Source of the DNA: Streptomyces brevispora
Lineage (GTDB): Bacteria; Actinomycetota; Actinomycetes; Streptomycetales; Streptomycetaceae
Reading direction: 5' to 3'
Length of the DNA: 64,000 nt
NCBI RefSeq assembly: GCF_007829885.1
Contig: NZ_VIWW01000001.1
Span: forward strand, 2,790,001-2,854,000
Position numbers and translations under genes: made by a program. Of the stretch, positions 46,192 through 54,856 are shown in pieces. The first letter of the stretch is position 1. Each line of letters begins with the position of its first letter. The notes under the pieces are model-generated. The model did not search any database. It was not told the origin of the DNA and saw nothing but the letters and a program-made list of their open reading frames with translations.

Positions 46192-47346
46192 GTGGGGGCG
46201 GAGTCGATCATGGATGCTAGCGATGAAGATTACTTTGCGTTTTTCTCACTAACCGGTGATCGCTTCGATGCTCCGGGGATGCCGGCTGACACCGCTCGTG
46301 AAGTCGGCAACTTCCGAGAAGCCGTTCTGAAAATCGCACGCGACCTTTGGCTTGAGGGAAACCCAGACCGCCGAAGGCTGCCTAACGGATTTAACGAGGC
46401 ATTCGACCTACGACTTATCGCCGTTGCAAGCGGAAGCGCCAGACCCAGAATGGTTCTCCATCGCCCTTCCGGAAAAGTCAGCGATGCCGAGTGGGGCGAG
46501 TGGTCCGATATTTACGCGCGCGCTCGCGACACGATGACCGACTCGCTGCAGAATATCGCACGCACTCGACAGCCCCCCGTTCACTTCTCGCCCGAATCCA
46601 TGAAGGCGCTCAGGAGAGTCGGATCCAGCCTCCAGGACTCTGAAGCAATTATCTTGGGAGATCCGCGGCAAGGCTCCCGACGCGCGATTATCGATCTTGC
46701 AGTACGCGAGATCCTTATCGAAATCGAGGAGCTAGTACCAACGCCGCATCCGGTGCAACTCGAAGGCGTCATCGTCGAGTACGACGGCTCGTCATTGAGT
46801 TTCAGGCTTAAGACTGACTCGGGCCATTCCACGTGCAGACTAGAACATGATCAACATGACCTAGCCGAATCAGCGAAAGAGTTTCTGGCGACAGACGGGA
46901 TCACCGCACCTGATGTACGCGTCGAAGGCGAAACCCCAGACGCTTCACTAAAGAACGTCTCCCTGCATCGCGTGACGGGAATTAGCGCGATTCGATCGAT
47001 CGAAGAAAAATCTCTTTTGGCTCAACTCGAAAGAATTCGCGAGCTAGATAATGGGTGGCTGGGACCCGACAGCCTATCTCCTGAACCCGTCGTTGCGGAT
47101 CGCATCGAGAAGGTAATTCCGAGACTGGCGACACTGGGCACGGGCGTTTCTATCGTCCCGAATGCCGAGGGAGCCATTCTTTTGGAGTGGCGGCGAGGAA
47201 ACATTGAAATGACCGCTGCCGTCGAGCCCGAAAATGAGCTGTTTTTGTGTGCTGACAACACGGAAACTGATGAACTGCAGGAGAGGCAGTCAGAGTTCAG
47301 CGAACGACTGCTTACGCAATTTCTCGAGAATGGGAAGTTGAAGTGA
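46192..47346 (+). CDS. unknown protein of a two-gene A/T-richer module
   Basis: A 384-residue protein I do not recognise. It has no signal peptide or membrane helix and appears to mix helices (residues 30-190) and strands (residues 190-240, LEGVIVEYDGSSLSFRLKTDSG). A C-terminal part (LDNGWLGPDSLSPEPVVADRIEKVIPRL) resembles nothing I can name. I chose the GTG at 46192, after AGGAGGGGCGA; an ATG at 46210 is possible. Codons are far less G/C-biased than in neighbours, a sign of transfer. The next gene overlaps its stop. Confidence 0.72.
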   Translation: MGAESIMDASDEDYFAFFSLTGDRFDAPGMPADTAREVGNFREAVLKIARDLWLEGNPDRRRLPNGFNEAFDLRLIAVASGSARPRMVLHRPSGKVSDAEWGEWSDIYARARDTMTDSLQNIARTRQPPVHFSPESMKALRRVGSSLQDSEAIILGDPRQGSRRAIIDLAVREILIEIEELVPTPHPVQLEGVIVEYDGSSLSFRLKTDSGHSTCRLEHDQHDLAESAKEFLATDGITAPDVRVEGETPDASLKNVSLHRVTGISAIRSIEEKSLLAQLERIRELDNGWLGPDSLSPEPVVADRIEKVIPRLATLGTGVSIVPNAEGAILLEWRRGNIEMTAAVEPENELFLCADNTETDELQERQSEFSERLLTQFLENGKLK

Positions 47347-47744
47347 ACAAGTCTTCCGAAACTTCCATTCTCCAAGATGAGAACGAAACTCTGCTGCGCC
47401 AGGTGCACCCAACCCTGTATCCGAATGGGTGCCCATCCAAAACCGCCTTTGTCCCGTCCGAGAGAGACAAAAGTTTGCTGTCTACTCTGAGGGAGGCTGT
47501 TGGCCCGGAGGCAGCCTATCGCCGCTGGACGGAGGAGGGTCGCATCTCAGTTGGCACCTTTGGGATATCCGTGGCCGAGCTTCAGAGCGAAAACCTCACT
47601 GCCATAGATGACGCTGAGGCGACCGCTCAACCGGATCACGCGTCCGTGGACTTCACATCAGTACCGACCAAGGGCCAGCGGAGCCAGATCGGCCGCCGCC
47701 TGCGGGACGCGGCAGTCGCCAGGGGCTGCTTGTTCCAGCCCTGA
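47343..47744 (+). CDS. unknown small partner protein of the two-gene module
   Basis: A 133-residue protein, coupled to the previous gene by a GTGA overlap. Its core QVHPTLYPNGCPSKTAFVPSERDKSLLS followed by AYRRWTEEGR resembles a widespread but uncharacterised group of small proteins with an H-P...G-P-S...F-x-P...D pattern; I cannot name the family. The C-terminal quarter is basic (RSQIGRRLRDAAVARG). A toxin-antitoxin-like or defence pair is possible but unsupported. Confidence 0.68.
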   Translation: MNKSSETSILQDENETLLRQVHPTLYPNGCPSKTAFVPSERDKSLLSTLREAVGPEAAYRRWTEEGRISVGTFGISVAELQSENLTAIDDAEATAQPDHASVDFTSVPTKGQRSQIGRRLRDAAVARGCLFQP

Positions 47745-48028
47745 TTCCAGCAGGTGACCTGGAGCACGGCGACCGGCGGTCAGTTCCCGGCTGCCATGCG
47801 GACACCGGATGGCCATCCGGTCCAGACCGCCGGCCCTCCGGCGCAGCTCGGCCTGGTCCTTCGCCTCATGGTCCCTCGGGCTCCTATGCTGCTGATGATT
47901 TTCTTCGGCACGTACAAGCCTCTCCGGCGCACCAAGCCGCCCGGAGTATGGACCTTGGCAGGATCAGTTCCCCTGCCACCACCGTGCCCCATCCGTGCCC
48001 TTCAGAGCGGTCGTCCAAGTGCCGTTGA

Positions 48029-48070
48029 TTCCCAAGCTCAGAGCGCGAGTTCGATTCTCATCACCCGCTC
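48029..48070 (+). repeat. att copy 1 (right end of element 1)
   Basis: The 42-bp tRNA-Gly 3' core with one change (CTCATCACC instead of CTCGTCACC). The 5' half of the tRNA is absent, and TTGA precedes the core, as in all element-borne copies. Its left arm (GTGCCCCATCCGTGCCC at about 47984) is shortened compared with the other copies. The 284 bp from 47745 hold no supported gene. Confidence 0.92.
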
Positions 48071-48077
48071 TTCCACT

Positions 48078-48104
48078 AACCCCCAGGTCAGCGACCTAGG
48101 GGTT
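48078..48104 (+). terminator. hairpin after att copy 1
   Basis: AACCCCCAGGTC pairs with GACCTAGGGGTT (one mismatch) around AGC. It keeps the geometry of the tRNA terminator but has a changed stem sequence, with compensating bases on both arms. The following TTGTCTAGACCTCT also matches the DNA after the chromosomal terminator. Confidence 0.8.
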
Positions 48105-48278
48105 CGTCGTTGTCTAGACCTCTCAGGACTCGCGTGCCATACAGGACCATGTGGCGTCAGGGCGAAGGCGATCCGGAGCGCGCGGCGTTGGGAATGGCAC
48201 GCTCGTGGGATCGATCTGGCTCCGCTTCGCGAAATCCGGGTCGCACCTACAGACCGGAAGCACTCCGCGTGCGCGCGA

Positions 48279-49439
48279 ATGGGTGATGATGACGCCGTGA
48301 TCGTGGACCTGAGCAACTACGAGCTGGTGTGGCCGACAGATCTCTTCACGTCGGAAGGGGAACGCATCCTGAGGACGCTGACCTCGCCGTGGGAGGACCG
48401 CGCCGAGTGGCTCCTGACTGAGGCACTGGTCGGGTCAACAGCCGTGACGGACTTCCGGGAGGTTGAGGCTCCCCGTGACCCCTGGGGGGCCACACGGGAA
48501 AGCCGATCCAGGCGAGGAACCCGAGAGGACTGGTTCTCGGAGCTCATCAGCCGCGCTTCGGAGATCCGGCCCGCGGTCGCGCCCCGGCCGTACTGGCCGC
48601 AGCGACGGGGACGCGGCTTGTCGGCGGACGGGATCACCCCACGAGATGCCCGCCGTGAGTTCGCACGAATCGTCGCAGACTTCGCGGAGAAGGGCTACCT
48701 GGCTGAGCAGTTCGGCGAGGAGTGCGTCGACGGACGGGACGACCTGCCCGATGCCTCTGCTGTAATCGCCCGGCGCCTGGGCATCCCAGGGTTGTGGCCG
48801 CTCACCCCGACAGTCTGGGACGAGGACATCTTCTACGGCCTCATTGAGGTGTTCCATGACCTCGTCAGCCGTCCCCGGCTACGACGCTTCCATTCCTATG
48901 GCGGGTGTGGCTGGCACCACTCGGAGTTCCACAACGGCCCTGCCCGAGTCCTCTATCGCGCGAAGATCAACGAGCTGCTGCTCGAAGTCGACGCAGGGTA
49001 CGAACTCGCCGCTGAGGGGGAGGATCTGGGCCGGCTCGTGGCAGTCACCGACGACGCACGCAGCCTGCTAGTGCACCGCGTCCTCAACGACAGCCCTCCA
49101 GCCGTCGCCGCCCGCGTCCGTCACGCCATCGCACTCTTCCGCGCTCGCGACGCATCCCTGGAGAGCAAACGGTCGGCGATCGTTGCGGCCGTCGGCATCC
49201 TGGAGGAACGCCGCGGCCTGATCCGTGATGAACTCGGGAAACCCAACGACGGGGATCTTTTCAAGATTGCCAACGGATTCGACCTGCGCCACCGACGCGC
49301 GGGCCAGCTCACCAACTACAACGACGCCTTCCTGGACTGGATCTTCTGGTGGTACCTCGCCACCATCGAACTCACCAACAAGCTGATCGAAGCAGCAGAA
49401 CCCCCGAGGACCGGCACGGCATCTGCGCCTCCCTTCTAA
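48279..49439 (+). CDS. HEPN/AbiJ-like protein, candidate abortive-infection factor
   Basis: A 386-residue protein. The N-terminal 250 residues are unknown. The C-terminal part (residues about 265-375) follows a pattern I associate with HEPN/Abi-type C-termini: RHAIALFRARDASLESKRSAIVAAVGILEE, then LFKIANGFDLRHRRAGQLTNYNDAFLDWIFWWYLATIELTNKL. FDLRHRR supplies an R-H pair like the HEPN RNase motif, though spacing is not the standard Rx4-6H. The ATG at 48279 is chosen; a GTG at 48297 is possible. It is a single gene next to an att site, a typical defence cargo position. Confidence 0.65.
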   Translation: MGDDDAVIVDLSNYELVWPTDLFTSEGERILRTLTSPWEDRAEWLLTEALVGSTAVTDFREVEAPRDPWGATRESRSRRGTREDWFSELISRASEIRPAVAPRPYWPQRRGRGLSADGITPRDARREFARIVADFAEKGYLAEQFGEECVDGRDDLPDASAVIARRLGIPGLWPLTPTVWDEDIFYGLIEVFHDLVSRPRLRRFHSYGGCGWHHSEFHNGPARVLYRAKINELLLEVDAGYELAAEGEDLGRLVAVTDDARSLLVHRVLNDSPPAVAARVRHAIALFRARDASLESKRSAIVAAVGILEERRGLIRDELGKPNDGDLFKIANGFDLRHRRAGQLTNYNDAFLDWIFWWYLATIELTNKLIEAAEPPRTGTASAPPF

Positions 49440-49593
49440 CCTCGAAGTCTCGTGACAGTCCACCGCGCGGTGCGATATACACCCCCCGCGATCCTCCGCC
49501 CCATGCATAATGCGTCGCTGTGGTCGCCCAGTAAGGCCAGTGCCATCGAGCCGGGCAGCAGCACTCGGAGACCCGTCCATCTCACCTGGGCTA

Positions 49594-50239
49594 TCAGGGA
49601 CCCGGCTTGAAAAGCTCAAAGACGGGCAGGTAGCGCGCCCAGTTGCTGCCGAAGAAGGCCATGAGGATCAACACAGCCCAAGCGGTTCCGGCGGCAACTG
49701 TCGCCATGTCTGGAAGGCCAAGGAAGGCCAGCCCAACGAAGCCTCCGGCGATCAGCACAACTGCGACGGCTACCCGGAGCACCTCTCGGTCGCCAACCGG
49801 CTTCTTGCCCTCCAGTAAAGGCTTGGGGAGAAGTGCTCCGATGTGACCATCCACGTGCTGCTCAGCGATCGTCGCAGCCAAGCCGGCGATCTCGCTGAGC
49901 GCCTCCGCGACTGTGATCGAGGGCAGCCTCCGCCTCGCGCAACTTGGCCACCACCTGGCCTGCGTGCACCTTCACCTCCCGCCGACGGGGAGAAAGGAAG
50001 GCGACGGCTCCCGAGCGGCGATGCGCCCGCATCACGGCCCCTTCAAGACGACGCAGCGCGACCCCAACCGCGAACAGCTTCTCCGCACGCCGAGCGTGGC
50101 TGGCTCCATACGCTTCCGCACAGGCTCGAATCGTTGCCTTGCACTCCAAGGTGAGCTGGTTACGGACGAATGGAACCCTCGCGCCTCTCGTCTTCAGACA
50201 CAGCTTCATGAGCAACGCGACCGAGATTGCCCAGGCCAC
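49594..50239 (-). pseudogene. frameshifted gene for a helical protein with two membrane segments
   Basis: Two adjacent leftward frames are halves of one protein. The first (GTG at 50239) runs to REAEAALDHS and then goes out of frame near 49908-49913. Moving one base, the sense continues as EALSEIAGLAATIAEQHVDGHIGALL and on through two membrane helices (VAVAVVLIAGGFVGLAFLGL and WAVLILMAFFG). An intact gene would give about 214 residues. The cause is either a single-base insertion or a two-base deletion in the genome, or a sequencing error. Function is unknown. Confidence 0.7.
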
Positions 50240-50248
50240 TAACCAGCG

Positions 50249-50518
50249 TCAATGCGGGTCCTGATCGCGGTAGAAGACCAGCACGATCACGAAGTACCCG
50301 ACCACAACGTAAGCGAGCGTGCTCACAGCAAGCATGAATATGAACCACGGGGCTTCCGCTGCGGACGCATGCCGTAGAGCAATCCTGATTCGCGGTGGAA
50401 TGGGCCACCATCCATAGCCCAGCCGATCGAGGTCAGAACGAAGTTCAGCTACCGCCTCGTCGCCCCAGCGCAGCGCACGCCGACGCCACCTCGCCGAAAG
50501 CGAAATGTTCAGACTCAT
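50249..50518 (-). CDS. small membrane protein
   Basis: An 89-residue protein with a basic, helical N-terminal half (SLSARWRRRALRWGDEAVAELRSDL) and one C-terminal hydrophobic helix (PWFIFMLAVSTLAYVVVGYFVIVLVF). It is encoded 9 bp before the frameshifted gene on the same strand, so they probably formed an operon. I do not recognise it. Confidence 0.58.
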   Translation of the reverse strand: MSLNISLSARWRRRALRWGDEAVAELRSDLDRLGYGWWPIPPRIRIALRHASAAEAPWFIFMLAVSTLAYVVVGYFVIVLVFYRDQDPH

Positions 50519-50599
50519 GGCCGCGAGCATGCCACCCGTCACCGACAACGGTGCATGACACTGATGCCGGGGCCGTACGGCTCCCCAGCCGGGCAGGCC

Positions 50600-50803
50600 C
50601 TGTCCTGCGTCAAGGTGGAATCGGTCACCGAACAAGCGGCGAAAGCGGCAGCGGAGCTCCTCAAAGGCGCGGGGGTGCACGGGCACAAGTGCGCCACCGT
50701 CGCCGAAGTCGCACCGCACCAACCGAAACCCGTCGCCCTCCTGACCTCCGCCAACGACGAAATAGCCAAGCTCTGCGGCAACCAAGCACGCATCCCTCTC
50801 TGC
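50600..50803 (+). pseudogene. decayed vapC (PIN toxin) fragment
   Basis: The segment encodes KVESVTEQAAKAAAELLKGAG and PKPVALLTSANDEIAKLCGNQ, close to the C-terminal half of the intact PIN protein at 62983-63384. The N-terminal half with the first acidic residues is missing, a three-codon deletion removes the acidic IDA of the central motif, and the stop is lost. No antitoxin gene remains. Like the intact copy, it sits just left of an att core. Confidence 0.75.
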
Positions 50804-50984
50804 CCCCGGACCACCCGGAGCACGCGTCTCGCGAGACTCGCCGCACTGCCAACCCTCGTGCCCCATCCGTGCCCAGCAGAGCGGACAACAGCGGTCAGAT
50901 AGGGCTTTCAGAGACCGGGGGCCATCCACTTGCCCACCGCGAAACCCCAGTTCAGAGGGCCTCTACCAACCCAAGAACCGTTGA

Positions 50985-51026
50985 TTCCCAAGCTCAGAGC
51001 GCGAGTTCGATTCTCGTCACCCGCTC
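50985..51026 (+). repeat. att copy 2
   Basis: A 42-bp core identical to the tRNA 3' half, preceded by CCGTTGA. The left arm from about 50857 (GTGCCCCATCCGTGCCC, then GCGGACAACAGCGGTCAG) matches the arms of copies 3 and 4. Confidence 0.93.
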
Positions 51027-51033
51027 CATGATG

Positions 51034-51060
51034 AAGGCCCTGGTCGGAGACCAGGGCCTT
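51034..51060 (+). terminator. hairpin after att copy 2
   Basis: A perfect 12-bp stem, AAGGCCCTGGTC with GACCAGGGCCTT, around GGA. It is followed by TTGTCTAGACC, as at the tRNA. The stretch from here to 51393 (about 330 bp) has no gene; its right part is the upstream region of cassette B. Confidence 0.82.
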
Positions 51061-51393
51061 GTTTGTTGTCTAGACCATTTTCAGAGCCCCTGCCATTCGC
51101 GTGCCATAACAGCCCTCCCGACCCGCATCAATGGTGGATGCGTCACCCCTCAGGGCGGGCGGGGCACCAGCGGGTGAACCGTCGCACCTGCAGGCCGGAG
51201 TGCGTGAACAGCGACTCGACCAGGTCGAAACCGGCACAGGCCCACGAGAGAGAACCGGGCCGTGCGCCCGCCAACTCTCACCCGACAGCTCGACGCACGC
51301 GCAAGCCGCGTCATGGGTACCGTGCTGGAGACGAACTCTGTACGGACAGAACGGCGATCGCGCCGGATCGTCCGGCGGCCGGGAGGTGTCCTG

Positions 51394-52623
51394 ATGCTGG
51401 AGGAAGCCGAGGAGATCGGCAAGCGCGTCCGCAGGGCGAGGCTGCGGTTGGGCATACCGCAGGCCGACCTGGCGACGGCCCTGGGGAAGTCACAGGGCTG
51501 GGTGTCGAAGATGGAACGTGGCCTGATCGAGCTGGACCGGGTCGGGCTGCTCAACCAGGTGGCAGCGGAACTGCACATCCATCCGAACGACCTGATCGGA
51601 CGCCCGTACAGCAGCTCCCCCGACGACAACCAGTGGCAGGTTGCCGCCTCGTCGATCCTGCGCGAGCTGCGCCGCTACGACCTCGTCCCCGTCTTCGACG
51701 GGGCTCCGCGGCCCGCATCACAGCTGTGGCGTGAGGTGACCCGGCTACACCGCTTGCGGGACACCGCTTCCAACGTGGCGATTCTTCGCGTTCTCCCGGA
51801 CTTGTTCCGCGAGGCGCGCGCCCTGGCTGAGGAGTCGGAGGGGCACGAGCGGGAGGAGGCGTATGCCATCTACGCCGTGTGCTGCAAGTTCGCACACACC
51901 GCCGCCCACTCCCTCGGGCACCCCGAACTGGTCGCCATGGCCTGCGAGCGGGCCGCCTGGTCAGCCAGGTTGTCGGGAGATCCGGTGCTGCCCGCCGTCG
52001 CCGGCTGGATGAGGGTCTGGGACATGTGGGCAACGGCTGACTGGGCCGACGCTCTGACGCTCTCGGACAAGGCCATCACCTCGGTGGAGCAGGAGTACGA
52101 CCGTGGCGAGCCGCTGGCCGTGCGGGCCTGGGGCACACTGCAGCTACGGGCTGCGGTCTCCGCCGCCCGAGCCGGCCGCGCCTCGGAGGCCGAGGACCGT
52201 ATCGGGCACGCGAAGGCTGCTGCCGAGCGCATGGACGCGTACGTCGGGGCACCGGTGTACGACCGGCATTCGCTGACGTTCTCCGCCGGGAACGTGCAGA
52301 TCCACGCGATCAGCGTGGCCCTGGAGATGGGCAAGCAGGGCAAGGCGCTGGAGATAAACCGCCGTACCAGCCCGGGACTGGTGGGTTCGCTGCCCAACTC
52401 CCGTCAGGGACACCACCACATGGATGTCGCGCGCGCCTGGCTGTGGGACGGGAACCGAGGCAAGGCCCTGGCCGAGTTGGAGACAGCCGAGCGGATCGCA
52501 CCCCAGCTCGTACGGAACCACCCCATCGCCCGTTCGACGCTTCGCAGCATCGTCTACGCGGAACGATCAGCCACGCGGGAGAAGCTGCGGCGCATGTCCG
52601 ACCGCTTTCACCTGGACGGATAG
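51394..52623 (+). CDS. XRE helix-turn-helix regulator with TPR-like repeats (cassette B, gene 1)
   Basis: 409 residues, about four of which differ from copy A (for example Ile for Met in LRLGIPQ, Ile for Val in ELHIHP, Gly for Asp in AVAGWM, Ser for Ala in ERSATRE). The DNA-recognition helix is identical, so both regulators should bind the same sites and can cross-talk. The same GGGAGGTGTCCTG ribosome site is used. Confidence 0.88.
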   Translation: MLEEAEEIGKRVRRARLRLGIPQADLATALGKSQGWVSKMERGLIELDRVGLLNQVAAELHIHPNDLIGRPYSSSPDDNQWQVAASSILRELRRYDLVPVFDGAPRPASQLWREVTRLHRLRDTASNVAILRVLPDLFREARALAEESEGHEREEAYAIYAVCCKFAHTAAHSLGHPELVAMACERAAWSARLSGDPVLPAVAGWMRVWDMWATADWADALTLSDKAITSVEQEYDRGEPLAVRAWGTLQLRAAVSAARAGRASEAEDRIGHAKAAAERMDAYVGAPVYDRHSLTFSAGNVQIHAISVALEMGKQGKALEINRRTSPGLVGSLPNSRQGHHHMDVARAWLWDGNRGKALAELETAERIAPQLVRNHPIARSTLRSIVYAERSATREKLRRMSDRFHLDG

Positions 52624-52678
52624 AGGTCGTATTCCTCCGGCTCATATTCGAGGGTTGGCCGGTCCCTAACTTCAGGGC

Positions 52679-53125
52679 ATGACGCCACGACGTTCTCCCC
52701 ACCTCCCATCCCAGGTAGCCGGATTAGGTACCGCAGCTCCCTTCGTTCCCCGGCTCGGCGACCTCGCCACCGACAGCGCCCGCGAGGATCGTGTGGGGGT
52801 CGTGGTCGCCCTCCCTGGTGAGGGCTCCGCCACGACCTACCACCTGCGCCCTCCCGGGGGCGGGACCCAGTGGTCCGCGCCCGCCGACGGGACGACGCTC
52901 AGGCCCGTGCCGGTGAAGGCCACCCACGCCACGCTGCTGGCCGGCCGGGACGCGGTCTACGACCCGAGGGCCCGGCAAGGGTCGGTTCCCGTCGAGTTCC
53001 ACTTCGATGACGGCTCGACCCTCAATGGCGCCCTCATCCTCACCACGGCGGAGCTGGAGCGGTTGTACGCGCAGACCAGCCGTCTCTTGGATGCACACGA
53101 ACGCGCCCTCGGCGGCACCTCGTGA
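52679..53125 (+). CDS. unknown protein (cassette B, gene 2)
   Basis: 148 residues, colinear with copy A and with about a dozen replacements (such as VVALPGEG for VVAIPGEG and VEFHFDDGSTLNG for VKFHFDDGSTLDG). The predicted beta-rich body and C-terminal helix are kept. The stop overlaps the GTG of gene 3. Confidence 0.75.
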   Translation: MTPRRSPHLPSQVAGLGTAAPFVPRLGDLATDSAREDRVGVVVALPGEGSATTYHLRPPGGGTQWSAPADGTTLRPVPVKATHATLLAGRDAVYDPRARQGSVPVEFHFDDGSTLNGALILTTAELERLYAQTSRLLDAHERALGGTS

Positions 53126-53334
53126 CCGGGGCACGGCGCCGCCATGCCCGAATCGCCGCGTCCACAACCGCACGGGCCGACCACGGAGGTCGAATCGCGC
53201 TCACGTTCCTGGCCGTCGCCGGCCTGGTCGGACCGGCCTGGGCACTGCATGAGCACGCCGGCCCGCTCCTTGAAGGAGCTGGCCACCGGCCCTCCGCCGC
53301 CGCACCGGACGCGAGCCTGCCCTCCGACCGCTGA
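53122..53334 (+). CDS. small single-helix membrane protein (cassette B, gene 3)
   Basis: 70 residues. The hydrophobic helix (IALTFLAVAGLVGPAWAL) is unchanged from copy A, while the flanking N-terminal basic region and C-terminal tail vary more. Retention of length and helix argues that this short frame is translated. Confidence 0.68.
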   Translation: MTGARRRHARIAASTTARADHGGRIALTFLAVAGLVGPAWALHEHAGPLLEGAGHRPSAAAPDASLPSDR

Positions 53335-53516
53335 GGCCGCTCCCGGCACCGCCGCCGTCTGCCCGCGCTCAGCCGCCGGAGCCGCCCGCGCTGCTCTCTC
53401 TTCGAGCGGCGCTGAAGAACCGTCCCGCTCAGCGCGGCTTCGGCTGCCCGGAGCGGGACGGCCTGCACCTCGTCAGCCATCTGGAACATCCACGCGTGAT
53501 TCCCCAGGGAGGGATC

Positions 53517-54749
53517 ATGGACATCCCGTACATCGTCATCGACCAGCTCGTCCCCGACCAGCAGCAGGTCTGGAAGACGTACTTCGGCGACGCCGACCGC
53601 CCCCGCTACATCGAGGAAGGCATCTGGCGCCGCACCCAGGAGAAGGCCACCGCCGACCAGTCCGGCTGGGCGGCCTCCGACGACGCACGGCGGCGGATCA
53701 TCCACTACCGCTACCGGTACGGACTGGTGCCCACCACGGCTGCGCCGGCCATCGGCTTGACCGACCTGTACCTCTATCACTCCGCGTCCGCCCCGGCCGA
53801 CGAGGTCGCCGCGCACCACGACGCCCTGTGGGATTCGCTCGCCGCTGGCGGCTGGAAGGAGGCTCCTGGTGGATTCTTATGGACCCGCCGGGATCTGAAG
53901 TGCCGGATCACCGAGCACGAGGTCCACCCCCAGGACTCCTCTGCGGGCCGCACCCTCCCAGCCGGCTACCGGAGCCTGGACGTGCAGATCGCCTCTGTGT
54001 CCTACGCACCGCCGCCCGCTGTCCGGCAACTGCCGTGGAACGTGCTCTCCACCGGAATCCGGTTCAAAGACCGCCCCGGCACGCCGACCCGCGTGCCGGA
54101 CCTATCCGTCTTCGCGAACCTGCGACCGTTCCAGGTGGAGATCGGATGCGGTACGTCGGTCGAGGCGGGCATCCCGCCCCTGCACCGGCTCCACGAGATC
54201 TACCGGGTCACCGACCGCCAGGGTCACGAGCCGCGGGAGCACCGCTTCACCCTCTCCCCGACAGCGGACACACTCCTCCATGAGGTGCTGACGGAGCCGG
54301 AGGAGAAGACGGCGGAATTCGTGGAGATGTTCCGTGCCTGCTTCCTGGCCGAGCCGACCCCAGCCATGTGGGCGCTGAGGGAACTGAAGGACGCCGGGCA
54401 CCTCGTCGGTCCGGTCATCACCAACAACTTCGACGTGCTCGCCGCGCGGGCCGGGCTCGACGAGTGCTTCATGCGCCGCTACGACCAAGCCGTACCCGAC
54501 GTCGAGTGGGTCGACGGCGCCAAGGCACTCCTCGTCGTCGGCTTGCACGCCGACCGACGCAAGGTCCAGGCTCGCGCCCGTGCTCGCGGCATGCAGATCG
54601 TCTACCTGGACCCGGAGGGCTTCTGGCACGACGGCCAGTTCATGCCGTACCCGCTGGAGGGGCCCCAGGACGGTGACTTGGTGTGCCGGGCTACCGCCGC
54701 TGAGGCGTTGCCCGCACTGGTCAATCTCCTGAAGCAGCCCGCTGGTTGA
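53517..54749 (+). CDS. SIR2-like protein with an unknown N-terminal half (cassette B, gene 4)
   Basis: 410 residues with roughly fifteen replacements against copy A, mostly in the N-terminal half. The SIR2-like motifs (GCGTSVEAGIPPLHRL, TNNFD, GLHADRR) are unchanged. That pattern suggests that the C-terminal half carries the constrained function and the N-terminal half may be the specificity or sensing part. Confidence 0.72.
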   Translation: MDIPYIVIDQLVPDQQQVWKTYFGDADRPRYIEEGIWRRTQEKATADQSGWAASDDARRRIIHYRYRYGLVPTTAAPAIGLTDLYLYHSASAPADEVAAHHDALWDSLAAGGWKEAPGGFLWTRRDLKCRITEHEVHPQDSSAGRTLPAGYRSLDVQIASVSYAPPPAVRQLPWNVLSTGIRFKDRPGTPTRVPDLSVFANLRPFQVEIGCGTSVEAGIPPLHRLHEIYRVTDRQGHEPREHRFTLSPTADTLLHEVLTEPEEKTAEFVEMFRACFLAEPTPAMWALRELKDAGHLVGPVITNNFDVLAARAGLDECFMRRYDQAVPDVEWVDGAKALLVVGLHADRRKVQARARARGMQIVYLDPEGFWHDGQFMPYPLEGPQDGDLVCRATAAEALPALVNLLKQPAG

Positions 54750-54856
54750 TTTACCTGCACGAAGAGGGCCGCGCCGGGTGGTGACGCTAGCGTGACGCAC
54801 CCGGCCGGCCCGGACTCACCGGGCGGGCGAGAGGCAAGGAAAGGAGCGTCGACCCC

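Larger units (their letters stand above)
30226..48070. mobile_element. element 1: integrative mobilizable element with integrase, excisionase and relaxase
   Basis: Bounded by att cores at the tRNA and at 48029-48070. Order: unknown gene, integrase, excisionase, repressor, divergent operator, DUF3631 ATPase, repeat array, DUF2637 protein, MobC, relaxase, oxidoreductase, the six-gene cassette (copy A) and a two-gene A/T-richer module. No FtsK/TraB-type translocase gene is seen, so it is probably mobilized by another element rather than self-transferring. The end points are inferred from the repeats. Confidence 0.8.
48071..51026. mobile_element. element 2: CIME-like segment without an integrase
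   Basis: A 3-kb segment between att copies 1 and 2. It holds a HEPN/Abi-like gene, a frameshifted gene, a small membrane protein gene and a decayed vapC. It has no recombination or transfer gene, so it would need the integrase of element 1 or another source to move. Confidence 0.7.
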
